A stretch of DNA of 30,268 nucleotides from the IMG/VR virus record IMGVR_UViG_3300044502_000026, positions 1-30,268 of that record. One strand, 5' to 3'. The stretch comes from a virus. Under the pieces are notes generated by a model that was given only the letters and a program-made list of their open reading frames with translations, was not told the DNA's origin and did not search any database. This document shows positions 7,862 through 15,124 of the stretch, piece after piece. The translations under genes were made by a program, and so were the position numbers. Position 1 is the first letter of the stretch, and each line of letters starts with the position of its first letter.

Positions 7862-10024
7862 ATGACTACTAAACAAACGGACACCCACTTCGAAGCCGAC
7901 GAGCAAGCCAGCGTCGCCACGCCTGACGCAAACAAGGTCCGCCTGTACGCCAAGACCGACGGCCGCTACTACTCCAAAGACGACGCCGGGGCGGAGGCCG
8001 GGCCGTTCGGCGCAGCCGCAGGCGGCAGCCAGCACGTCATCCGCGAGAACGGCACGGGCCTGACCGCCCGCACCGGTCTCAACTTCGTCGCCGGGCTGAT
8101 CGCCACCGACGACGCGGGCGGCGACGAGAGCGAAGTCGCGCTCGACTACGCCACAACCGAGATCGTCGACGTGGCCGCCGCCGAGGGCGCAGGCACGAGC
8201 GACAAAGTCCCGCGCGCCGACCACGCGCACGCGGTCCCCAACGACCTCATCACCAACGCCATGCTCGCCAACGTGGGCACCCAGACGTTCAAGGGCCGCA
8301 CCACCGCCGCGACCGGCGATTCCGAAGACCTGACCGCCACGCAGGCGACAGCCATTCTCAACGCCATGGTCGGCGACGCAGGCGCGGGCGGCACGAAAGG
8401 ACTCGTCCCAGCGCCCGCCGCCGGCGACACGGCCGCCGGGAAGTATCTCAAGGCCGACGGCGCGTGGACCGTCCCGCCCGGCGGCGGCAGCAATCACAAC
8501 CTGCTCGACGGATCAGTCCACCCCGACACGCTTGCCGACACGGTCACCGACGGCGACATCATCATAGGCAACGTCACGCCCAAATGGTCGTCGCTCGCAA
8601 TCTCCGTACCCGCCGCCAACGTGCTCAACGTCCTGAGCGTCGCCTTCGGCGAACTGCGCGCCTCGTGGAAGGCGCTCTTCGACGCCACCAACCCCGCCGC
8701 GCTCGGCACCGCCGCGCCCGGCACGTCGCTCATCGCCGCCCACCGCGACCACGTCCACCTCGACCCCGTCACCGCGCACGAGGCAGCCAGCGATCCGCAC
8801 ACCGGCTACGTCCGCGAGGCAGACCCGAACTGGACTGACCTGACCGACAGCGGGGCGACGACGCTCCACAGCCACGCGGGCGGTTCCGCACTCACCGTCC
8901 AGGAAGAAGACGGCACGCCCATTGACACCGCCGTCTCGGTCATCCGCGTGCCCAACGGCGGGCTGATTGACAACGGCGTCGGCGACGTCTCGCTCGGCTA
9001 CGAGCTTGCCGGTCTCAACGCCACACACCTGGCCGACGCCGCCGACGCGCACGACGCCAGCGCAATCTCCATCCTCGACACCGCCGCCGACTTCACCGCG
9101 ACCGACGTCGAAGGCGCACTCGCCGAACTGCAAGCCGACGCCGAAGCCCACGCCGCCGCCGCCGACCCCCACACCGCCTACGCGCTCGACACCGATCTCT
9201 CGACGCACGCCAGCGCCGCCGATCCGCACACCGGCTACGTGCTGGAGTCCTTGATCGACGCGGCCGGCGATCTCATCCAGGGGTCCGCCGCCGACACCGT
9301 CGCGCGACTGGCGATCAGCGTTCCCGCCGCCAACATTTTGAACGTCCTGGGCGTCGCCTTCGGCGAGACCGTCACCTCGTGGAAAGCGATCCACGACGCC
9401 ACCAATCCCGCCGCGCTCGGCACAGCCGCGCCCGGCACATCACTCCTGGCATCGCACCGCGACCACGTCCATCTTGATCCGGTGACAGCGCACGTGGCCG
9501 CCGGGGACCCCCACACCGGCTACCGCCTGGAGTCGGCTGACCACTCGCACGCTTCGGCGGGCGCGCAGGGCGGCACGATCCTGCTCTCCGACACCACAGT
9601 CTCGGGCCTGACCGACGGGCAGGTGCTCAAAGCCACCGGCGCGACGACCAAAGCCTTCGAAGACGACGTCGCCGCGATCGAGTTCATCATCGACGGCGGC
9701 GGAAGCGCGATCACCACCGGGCAGAAGGGCCATCTCGAAATCCCCTTCGCCTGCGTCATCACGCGCGTGACCACACTCGCCGACCAGACCGGCTCCATCG
9801 TCGTGGACATCTGGAAAGACACCTACGCCAACTTCCCGCCCACCGTCACCGACACCATCACCGCCAGCGCCAAGCCCACACTCGCCAGCGCGCAGAAGGC
9901 GCAGGACTCCACCCTCACCGGCTGGACGACCGCCATCGCGGCGGGCGATATCCTGGCCTACAACGTGGACAGCGCCACGACCGTGACGCGCGTCGTCATC
10001 TCGCTCAAGGTGCGCAAGACGTGA
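7862..10024 (+). CDS. Tail fibre protein with duplicated repeats
   Basis: 720 residues. Numerous DPHTGY/DPHTAY and DHVHLDPVTAH motifs, typical of collagen-free tail-fibre shafts, are spread through it. A block of about 90 residues beginning near 235 (AISVPAANVLNVL...ALGTAAPGTSL...DPHTGY) recurs near 480 with close similarity, so the fibre has grown by internal duplication. The last 120 residues (from about 600: FIIDGGGSAI, GSIVVDIWKD, AQDSTLTGW, NVDSATTVTRVVISLKV) form a strand-rich domain that I recall from the C-termini of other phage fibres. Its TGA overlaps the next gene's GTG start. It probably mediates host contact. Confidence 0.8.
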   Translation: MTTKQTDTHFEADEQASVATPDANKVRLYAKTDGRYYSKDDAGAEAGPFGAAAGGSQHVIRENGTGLTARTGLNFVAGLIATDDAGGDESEVALDYATTEIVDVAAAEGAGTSDKVPRADHAHAVPNDLITNAMLANVGTQTFKGRTTAATGDSEDLTATQATAILNAMVGDAGAGGTKGLVPAPAAGDTAAGKYLKADGAWTVPPGGGSNHNLLDGSVHPDTLADTVTDGDIIIGNVTPKWSSLAISVPAANVLNVLSVAFGELRASWKALFDATNPAALGTAAPGTSLIAAHRDHVHLDPVTAHEAASDPHTGYVREADPNWTDLTDSGATTLHSHAGGSALTVQEEDGTPIDTAVSVIRVPNGGLIDNGVGDVSLGYELAGLNATHLADAADAHDASAISILDTAADFTATDVEGALAELQADAEAHAAAADPHTAYALDTDLSTHASAADPHTGYVLESLIDAAGDLIQGSAADTVARLAISVPAANILNVLGVAFGETVTSWKAIHDATNPAALGTAAPGTSLLASHRDHVHLDPVTAHVAAGDPHTGYRLESADHSHASAGAQGGTILLSDTTVSGLTDGQVLKATGATTKAFEDDVAAIEFIIDGGGSAITTGQKGHLEIPFACVITRVTTLADQTGSIVVDIWKDTYANFPPTVTDTITASAKPTLASAQKAQDSTLTGWTTAIAAGDILAYNVDSATTVTRVVISLKVRKT

Positions 10025-11346
10025 TCGGCTACTTCGCCGCCCCCTACACCCGCGACCTGAGCAAGTCGCGCCCCACACGCTACTGCGCCATGCAGGACGC
10101 GCAGAGCGTGATCGCGCTCGACGGCGGCGACTGGCACGAGACCGAAATTCTCCATACGGCCATACCCGCCGCAGGCGACACAGCTGGCAAGGCCATCGTG
10201 CGAGTGCGCGCATCCGTGGCCACACTCGCCGACCTGGCGACGGTGTATCGCCGCCTGCCGAAGAATAGCCTCGACGATCCGCTGGCCGATCTGTCCACGG
10301 CGGTCAAGCGTGTGCTGCGCGACGAACTGGAGGACAGCGGGTACACCCTGACAGAAATCCAGGCACGCTTCGGCAATGATATCGGCGCATATACCCTGCG
10401 CGACGTGGTGTCCTTTGCGGCCAGCCGCCGCCGCAAGCCGCGCTACGACGCCGCCAACGACAGAATCATTTGTGACGGCGCGATCCAGTCCTGTCGCAAC
10501 ATCCAGGATGTGGAACGCTGGTGCTCCGATGACGCTGACTGGCAGCGGCTACTCGCGCTGCGCGATACGCTGCTCGCAGAGTGGGACGCCAACCAGAAAC
10601 TCATCCGCCTGTCCCAGCGCTTGCCGGGCCTGCCGCAGTGGGAGCGCAGTACGCTGCTCGCGCTCGTCGGGCAGGCCGGATATTTCTTCGACAAAATCAG
10701 GCCAGATACGTTCCCGACGACGGGCCTACTCGACGATGCCAATCGTGCCGATGATGCCACGCCCCCACCCGGCGCGGGCTGGGGAGGAATGCTGTATTCG
10801 GCGGGCGGACAATTTCAGGTTTTGACCAATCAATTCGCGCCTCTGGGTGGAGGCGCAAGCACGGATTATTGGGGGACACTCTTCGGCACTGATCAAGAGG
10901 CGTTTGTAGACATAGCAACAAAAAGCACCGTGAATGGGTCAGCCACGTTCGTTGATCTTCGGGTGGTTGCTCCCGGAACGTCAGCCTGGGATGGATATGA
11001 AATTGAAACTATTGTCGTCGCGGGAGCGGACGAATGCCGCATCTATCGCGTGGACAATGAAGCCTGGACACAACTCGGTGCTATGGTCAATCAGGAATTC
11101 GCATCGGGTGAAAGTCTGGGCGGAGAAGCCATTGGCAGTGCCCTGACTCTGTATCGCAAAAGCGCTGGCAGTTGGGCCAGCGTGCTGTCGCGCACGGATG
11201 CTACCTACGCACCCGCCAGCAGTTATATCGGCATGGGCTCCTACGAAGCCAGCACAACAGAATTCCGGCTTGACAACTTCAGCGGCGGGACGGTGGTCGC
11301 CGCGGGCGGCGGCTTCGCCCACAGCCAGGGCGTCATCGTCGGCTGA
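10021..11346 (+). CDS. Tail-associated protein with C-terminal LamG/ConA-like domain
   Basis: 441 residues from GTG at 10021, coupled to the fibre gene. The N-terminal 230 residues have a helical region (about 75-215) with no family I can name. From about 238 to 430 the sequence (LLDDANRADD, GFxx spacing, YEIETIVVAGADECRIYRV, ASSYIGMGSYEASTTEFRLDNFSGG) looks like a laminin-G/concanavalin-like jelly roll, common in glycan-binding parts of phage adhesins. That part (about 10790-11270) is visibly poorer in GC and in C-ending codons than the rest, so it may have been acquired separately. Likely receptor-binding protein. Confidence 0.65.
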   Translation: MIGYFAAPYTRDLSKSRPTRYCAMQDAQSVIALDGGDWHETEILHTAIPAAGDTAGKAIVRVRASVATLADLATVYRRLPKNSLDDPLADLSTAVKRVLRDELEDSGYTLTEIQARFGNDIGAYTLRDVVSFAASRRRKPRYDAANDRIICDGAIQSCRNIQDVERWCSDDADWQRLLALRDTLLAEWDANQKLIRLSQRLPGLPQWERSTLLALVGQAGYFFDKIRPDTFPTTGLLDDANRADDATPPPGAGWGGMLYSAGGQFQVLTNQFAPLGGGASTDYWGTLFGTDQEAFVDIATKSTVNGSATFVDLRVVAPGTSAWDGYEIETIVVAGADECRIYRVDNEAWTQLGAMVNQEFASGESLGGEAIGSALTLYRKSAGSWASVLSRTDATYAPASSYIGMGSYEASTTEFRLDNFSGGTVVAAGGGFAHSQGVIVG

Positions 11347-12103
11347 CGGCGACATTCCAAGCAAGTGCTACGCCGCCGTCTGGCGACGGCGCACGGCCCG
11401 GCGTAGCGGCCTGGGCCGAGGCGGTAGCGGGATACCGCGACCGCCGTCAAACAAGTGCAGGGGCGACGCCGCTCCGCTTGTAAGTGCTGCGTCGCTCGTC
11501 GCCCCGTCAAGCCAACCCAGTGCAAAAAGAACCCCGGGCGACGGGGGTGAGCTGGCGCGGAAAGAACAAGTGCCCGCGCCGAACCCCTGGTCGCCCGGAC
11601 GAGCAAAGGCTGAGGAGGCAAAACCCACACGCGGGGACGCGGGCAAGTGCGCCGCCCGGCCTTGAGAAAGTGCGCCGGGCCGCTGCCCGCTCGCGGCGTG
11701 GTTTCCGGCTGCAGGCGGCTGCTTCGACGCTTGCCCGGCGGCGCACTTCGCAAGAACCAAAACCGCTCTGCCGCCGCCGGTCTGCGCGCTCGCCCCACCC
11801 TTGCCGTCACCACCCCGCGCCCCGCAAGAGCCAAACCCCGGAGGCGGCGTGCGAAGCGCACCCCGCCGTCAGACAAGAGCCAAAGGCGACGCTTCGCCTG
11901 TAAGAACTGCGAAGCGTCGCCGTCAACCAAGATCAAAAGCAAAACCTAATGCTCAGGCGACGGGGGTAAGCTGGCGCGGAAAGAGCAAGAGCCCGCGCCG
12001 AACCCCCGTCGCCTTCGCACGGAAAAGGCTGAGGAGACAAAAGCAAAAGCCCCCACTCATCGCAGGGGCATTCGTTCCTCGGAAAAACTGCCGGGCCGAG
12101 CGC
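11347..12103 (+). ncRNA. Gene-free region with stem-loop array and A-rich linkers
   Basis: No convincing gene in 757 bases. At least six strong stem-loops are visible: 11368-11407 (GCTACGCCG with CGGCGTAGC), about 11420-11445 (GGCGGT with ACCGCC), 11460-11505 (GGGGCGACG with CGTCGCCCC), 11534-11598, 11884-11921 (13-base perfect stem GGCGACGCTTCGC with GCGAAGCGTCGCC), and 11955-12014 (13-base perfect outer stem). Linkers are A-rich on the + strand and repeat the word CAAGTGC or CAAGAGC. The 11534 and 11955 structures are two diverged copies: same inner stem GGCGCGG/CCGCGCC, different but still paired outer stems, then a shared AAAGGCTGAGGAG. Compensating change between copies argues for a structured RNA. 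A repeat nest without function is the alternative. Confidence 0.5.
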
Positions 12104-12412
12104 CTACCCCCGACTGCCCCCGACCTGATCGGGGGGGGGGCCAGCGCCTACCGCCCCCACGCGCACCCGCGCCAGCTTGTGCCCTTCAACGATCACGCTT
12201 CCCAGCGTGCCCATGTCGGGCTGCTCATGCAGCACACCGAAGTCTGACAAACTCTGCACGTTGTAGTGACCACAATCGCAGAACCAACCCGCACCCCCGG
12301 CCAACACGTTGGCCGTCTTCTCGCACACTCCGCAGGTTTCACCCGTGAAGCCGTTGTAATTGGCCCAAGTATCAGCCATCTCAGTTATTTCTGAAACAGT
12401 GTAGACTTCCAT
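12104..12412 (-). CDS. Small zinc-binding protein
   Basis: 102 residues, last gene of the leftward operon; its start overlaps the end of the preceding gene by 28 bases. GGGAG lies about ten bases before ATG. Cys residues in CGVC and CDCGH (about residues 27-48) form a plausible zinc ribbon. The C-terminus (GAVGAGPPPDQVGGSRG) is encoded by a CCCGACCTGATCGGGG repeat and a run of ten Gs (12131-12140), so the last 15 residues may be foreign to the original gene and the run could shift frame. Function unknown. Confidence 0.5.
   Translation of the reverse strand: MEVYTVSEITEMADTWANYNGFTGETCGVCEKTANVLAGGAGWFCDCGHYNVQSLSDFGVLHEQPDMGTLGSVIVEGHKLARVRVGAVGAGPPPDQVGGSRG
12118..12140. repeat. CCCGACCTGATCGGGG repeat (family B) with G10 run
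   Basis: A palindromic family B unit runs into ten consecutive Gs. It forms the 3' end of the leftward zinc-protein gene. Other family B units lie at 12839-12858, 21637-21656 and, diverged, at 25983-26029. Confidence 0.75.
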
Positions 12413-12723
12413 TTCGTTTGCTCTCCCATCACCGCCCGATGCTCATCGTCCAACACACCGCTCCGCGCCCCGCACACCGGGCACACAAGATCGCCCAGCA
12501 CGAGCGAGTAGACCATCTCGGCAGGCGCGCCGTACTTCCGCTCAGGGTGCAGACAGATCATCTTCACTTCCCCGCCCACCGCCGACATACTGCCAGGACA
12601 GCGTGTGCCCCCACGACCGTGGCTCTCATAGCGCGGCGTGCGATCTTGCCCAAGCGTGGTCTCACGAACAGCCACACCGCAAACCGGACACAGCGAGAAG
12701 ACCACAAGGTCCATCGCGCTCAT
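12385..12723 (-). CDS. Zinc-finger-like small protein
   Basis: 112 residues from the ATG at 12723, which overlaps the stop of the upstream gene (ATGA); an upstream in-frame start would run across that gene and is rejected. Two CPVCG knuckles (near residues 12-16 and 80-85) and further single Cys residues suggest one or two zinc sites, with a basic segment (RTPRYESHGRGGTRC) between. No family recognised. Probably nucleic-acid or protein binding; the operon position behind an HTH gene suggests early or lysogenic expression. Confidence 0.6.
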   Translation of the reverse strand: MSAMDLVVFSLCPVCGVAVRETTLGQDRTPRYESHGRGGTRCPGSMSAVGGEVKMICLHPERKYGAPAEMVYSLVLGDLVCPVCGARSGVLDDEHRAVMGEQTKWKSTLFQK

Positions 12724-12902
12724 CGCCACGCGCCCGAGATCCCCGACGCCCACCACTCCCCCAGCGCCGCGATCACCACGACCAGCGCGTACCAAAGCAG
12801 CTCGCGGTTGCGCCAAGCCCACCGACTGACCGACTTCGTCCCCGACCTAATCGGGGATCGGACTTCGGACTTACCGACTCCGGACTGACTGACCGCGCTC
12901 AT
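12720..12902 (-). CDS. Small single-span membrane protein
   Basis: 60 residues. The ATG at 12902 overlaps the upstream stop (ATGA) and the gene's own stop overlaps the next ATG, so it sits in a coupled chain. The first 23 residues (SAVSQSGVGKSEVRSPIRSG...) are encoded by family C and B repeats; one hydrophobic helix follows at about residues 31-50 (LLWYALVVVIAALGEWWASGI). The membrane part seems to be the real protein and the N-terminus repeat-derived. Possible roles such as superinfection exclusion are speculation. Confidence 0.55.
   Translation of the reverse strand: MSAVSQSGVGKSEVRSPIRSGTKSVSRWAWRNRELLWYALVVVIAALGEWWASGISGAWR
12839..12858. repeat. Family B repeat embedded in family C string
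   Basis: TCCCCGACCTAATCGGGGAT interrupts a run of GACTGACCGACTTCG words (12822-12898). The composite is translated on the minus strand as the N-terminus of the small membrane protein. Confidence 0.75.
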
Positions 12903-13225
12903 GTCCCCGACTCCTTCTCCGGCAGCTGCCACCAAAGCGGCCCCGCGATAGCAATCTGCCTGAGCCGCCCCCCATAAAGCGCCCTCTCCGCTTCGCCGAT
13001 GGCCGCTTCGATATAGGGAAACTTCTCACACCCATCGTGCTCAGTCAGATAGCGCATCACGGCCACGTACAGCGTCTCCAGCACCGCTCGATCAACGCTG
13101 GCGAACACGCGCACATGCTCTCGGCCTTCTGCCTCCTGTGAACTGCCTTCTGCCTTCTGCGTACTGCCTTCTGGCGACTGACCGACTTCGAACTTCGGAC
13201 TGACGACTGACGACTGAGTCTTCAT
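12899..13225 (-). CDS. Hypothetical protein with repeat-derived N-terminus
   Basis: 108 residues. The ATG at 13225 overlaps the stop of the HTH gene (ATGA). Residues 2-36 are low-complexity (TQSSVVSPKFEV..., then QKAEG/QEAEG units) and are encoded entirely by family C and ACTGCCTTCTGCC repeats. The remainder (about 37-95, VRVFASVDRAVLETLYVAVMRYLTEHDGCEKFPYIEAAIGEAERALYGG) is a compact helical domain of no family I recognise. The repeat appears to have entered at the gene's 5' end in frame. Confidence 0.6.
   Translation of the reverse strand: MKTQSSVVSPKFEVGQSPEGSTQKAEGSSQEAEGREHVRVFASVDRAVLETLYVAVMRYLTEHDGCEKFPYIEAAIGEAERALYGGRLRQIAIAGPLWWQLPEKESGT
13130..13222. repeat. ACTGCCTTCTGCC and GACTTCGGACTGA repeats
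   Basis: Three to four CTGCCTTCTGC-like units (13130-13168) adjoin a family C string (13170-13222). They are translated as the N-terminus of the minus-strand gene starting at 13225. Confidence 0.75.
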
Positions 13226-13518
13226 GTCCCCACCGGCCTTCCACGCTTCACCTTCAAGCGCCCGTCCGCGCGCCCCGCTTCCGAGCGACGCCGCGCGATC
13301 TCCTGCTCAACGTCTTTCACCAGCACGCGCCCCTGCTTTTGCACGTTCGACTCGCGCTCGTCGCGCAGCCAGGTAAGACGCCCACGCAGACACAACTCGG
13401 CCAGCGCCCCCGCCGAAATCCCGATCCGCTTCGCTGCCTCGCTCATCGTATACACGTCGCGCTCCCCGGCCACGTCCACCGGCTTCCATTCCTGAAAGTG
13501 CTGCAACATCTTCGGCAT
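13222..13518 (-). CDS. Excisionase/MerR-type HTH DNA-binding protein
   Basis: 98 residues. The ATG at 13518 is chosen because GGAGG lies five bases upstream; an ATG at 13533 would lie at or ahead of the transcription start. Residues about 20-75 (VYTMSEAAKRIGISAGALAELCLRGRLTWLRDERE...GRVLVKDVEQEIARRR) match the helix-turn-helix of the excisionase/AlpA/HTH_17 group, in which a winged helix binds DNA. The C-terminus is basic (ADGRLKVKRGRP). As first gene of the leftward operon it could be a regulator or the recombination directionality factor for the integrase. Which is not decided by sequence. Confidence 0.75.
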   Translation of the reverse strand: MPKMLQHFQEWKPVDVAGERDVYTMSEAAKRIGISAGALAELCLRGRLTWLRDERESNVQKQGRVLVKDVEQEIARRRSEAGRADGRLKVKRGRPVGT

Positions 13519-13535
13519 AGCGTCCTCCGCCACTC

Positions 13536-13563
13536 ATCATAATCAACTTCCGGTAATTGTCAA
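13536..13563 (-). promoter_or_regulatory. Leftward sigma70-type promoter
   Basis: On the minus strand TTGACA (13563-13558) and TATGAT (13541-13536) are separated by 16 bases. Transcription would start near 13529, about ten bases before the ATG at 13518, with GGAGG between. The -35 box is consensus and the -10 box has one mismatch. Confidence 0.8.
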
Positions 13564-13639
13564 GTGGATCAGGCTTATGGAGATAAAGCCGAACTATCTC
13601 ATCCCGTAGCGTTTGTCTCGAGCCCGAAGTAGTCGGCCA

Positions 13640-14245
13640 CCCCGACCTCTACGCCGCGAAGCGCGGCACGATCTCCTTTACGCCGCGAAGCGCGGCACGA
13701 GCAAAACCTTCCGCGCGGAAAACCAAGAGCCGCGCGGCGGGGGGGTCGCGGCCCCCCCCGGCTTCGCTCCCCCACCCCTCCAATGGGGGGACAGTAGCGC
13801 CCCGCCCCCCCGCCAAGCTCCCCCTCCTGATGCGCGTGACCCATCGCAGACGACCCGCAGAGCAAAGGCGGCTACGCCACATTGAGAAGAGCGTGGCGTA
13901 GCCAACGCGCAGGCCCACCAGCCCTTCCAACACACACGCACCAGTGACACCACCCGCAGAGCTCCCGCGCGCCGCGCGCGGGCGGGGGGCGACCCGACGC
14001 CCCCCAGATCAGACCTCCCCCTCGGGTCGCGGCTTTCAGCCGGCGCGCCGGACGGGGGAAGACCAAGTGCCCCCCGCCGGTACCGGGCGGCCCCCTGCCC
14101 GCCCGCGCGCCGTCCTCAGCCGCGGGCCACTCACCCCGGCCTGGGGGTTTACCATAGGCCGCCGCGCGAAGCGCGCGCTGTTGTCTTTCATCTTGGGTTT
14201 TTTCTTTTCTTTAAAAGCAAGGCCCGGCTTTCCGGGTCTTTTTTG
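13640..14245 (+). ncRNA. Second stem-loop array ending in an intrinsic terminator
   Basis: No convincing gene. Visible structures: a 22-base unit duplicated at 13650-13671 and 13679-13700, each with GCCGCG-AAG-CGCGGC; 13711-13737 (CCGCGCGG, loop AAAACCAAGAG, CCGCGCGG); 13739-13758 (G7/C7); 13870-13903 (11-base stem GGCTACGCCAC with GTGGCGTAGCC); 13984-14005 (GGGGGGCG with CGCCCCCC); 14053-14076 (CGGGGG, loop AAGACCAAGTGC, CCCCCG). Loops and linkers (CAAGAG, CAAGTG, GCAAAACC) match those of the 11.35-12.06 kb array. A terminator closes the region on the + strand, which supports a + strand transcript. No promoter was identified at its left end. Confidence 0.45.
14221..14244 (+). terminator. Intrinsic terminator
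   Basis: GGCCCGG, loop CTTT, CCGGGTC (one G-T pair) followed by six Ts (14239-14244). A T-rich stretch (14187-14212) lies just upstream. It would end rightward transcripts from the stem-loop region before the adenine-poor segment. Confidence 0.75.
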
Positions 14246-15068
14246 CCGGGTTTCGGGGTGGGCGGCGTGTGCTCTTTCGGGTGGGCCTGGCGTGTCTTTT
14301 GTGCTCTTTCGGGTGGTCAAACAACCGCTCTCTTGGGGTCTTGCGTTGGCTCTCTCTTTGTGTCATGCTGTCTCTGTTCGTTGGTTCTTCTTCCTGTTGT
14401 TGTTGCGCTCCGCTTCTTGCGGAGCCGGGTGGTCGCCGTGTTCGCTCCTTCTTCTCTCTCCGCTCCTGTTCTCGCTTTCGTCGGCCTGTGGGCCGTGTTC
14501 GCGCTGCTGTTGTGGGTGCGCCTGTGCCTGCGGCGCTGGGCGCTGCTGGCCGGTGGCGTGCCCGGCCTGGTGGCGGCGGGCGTCGCCGTCTCGTTCGTGC
14601 CGGGTGGTGTCGTGTTCCGCTGTTCGCCGCGCCGCGCTGTGCCGGTCGCCGCTCGGCTGCTGGCGCTCTGCCGCTTGCTCGGCGTGCCCGCCGCGGCGGT
14701 CTCGTTCCCGGCTTCCGCCGGTGGCGGTGTGTCCGTGTTCGCGGCGCCGTGGTTGGGTGCGTTGCTGTGCTGTCGCGCTTTCCGCTCGGCGCGGGCGGTG
14801 GGCTGTGGCGTCGTGTGGGGTGTGCTGTGAGGCCTGCTGTGTCTGTCTCTCCCGCCCTGTGCCTTGCGCGCGGCCTGCCCCGCGCCGCCCGCGCCGTGTT
14901 GCGCGGTCGCGCGCTCCTCGTCGGGCGTGGTGCGCTGTTGCGCGGCTTGCCCATCCCCGCGCGCGTGCTGGCGGCGCTGTCCTGCCCGGCGCTGGCGTCG
15001 TCCGCGCCCGGCGCTGTCCCGACCTGCGGGCGTGCCGGTTGCGTCTGCGGGCGGGTCTGCCCGTCCGC
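14221..15068. other. Adenine-depleted segment with a 406-base A-free core
   Basis: Bases 14424-14829 contain no A on the + strand (no T on the minus strand). The wider segment 14221-15068 has about ten As in 848 bases. All three stop codons contain both A and T, so every frame on both strands stays open here and the long frames are no evidence of genes. Left of about 14.2 kb the + strand is instead T-poor, so the A/T bias flips sharply. A 17-base direct repeat TGTGCTCTTTCGGGTGG is at 14268-14284 and 14300-14316, and GCTCCGC-TTCTT-GCGGAGC forms a hairpin at 14406-14424. Two GTG-started frames (14429-14830 and 14827-15096, overlapping as GTGA) would encode a hydrophobic and a Cys/Arg-rich protein; I do not accept them as genes. 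Function unknown. Confidence 0.9.
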
Positions 15069-15124
15069 ACAGCCCGCGCTGTTTGGGTTCGCGTAGCCCG
15101 TGCTCTGTTTTCGGAGGCTGTACT

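Noticed and set aside
11241-11942. 233-codon minus-strand frame through the first stem-loop array
   Set aside because: Low-complexity Arg/Ala/Pro translation that crosses perfect hairpins and overlaps the tail gene end.
11347-14245. CRISPR array
   Set aside because: Hairpins differ in sequence and spacing; there is no regular direct repeat with uniform spacers and no cas gene.
14221-15068. Diversity-generating retroelement as cause of adenine loss
   Set aside because: No reverse transcriptase gene and no template/variable repeat pair were seen; such elements scatter changes at As over about 100 bases rather than clearing 400.
14243-15096. Two GTG/TTG-started frames joined by a GTGA overlap (about 133 and 89 residues), looking like coupled membrane and Cys/Arg-rich proteins
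   Set aside because: Without A no stop codon can occur, so open frames and an overlap are expected. The proteins lack Lys, Asn, Asp, Glu, Gln, His, Tyr, Ile and Thr almost completely, as the missing base dictates.
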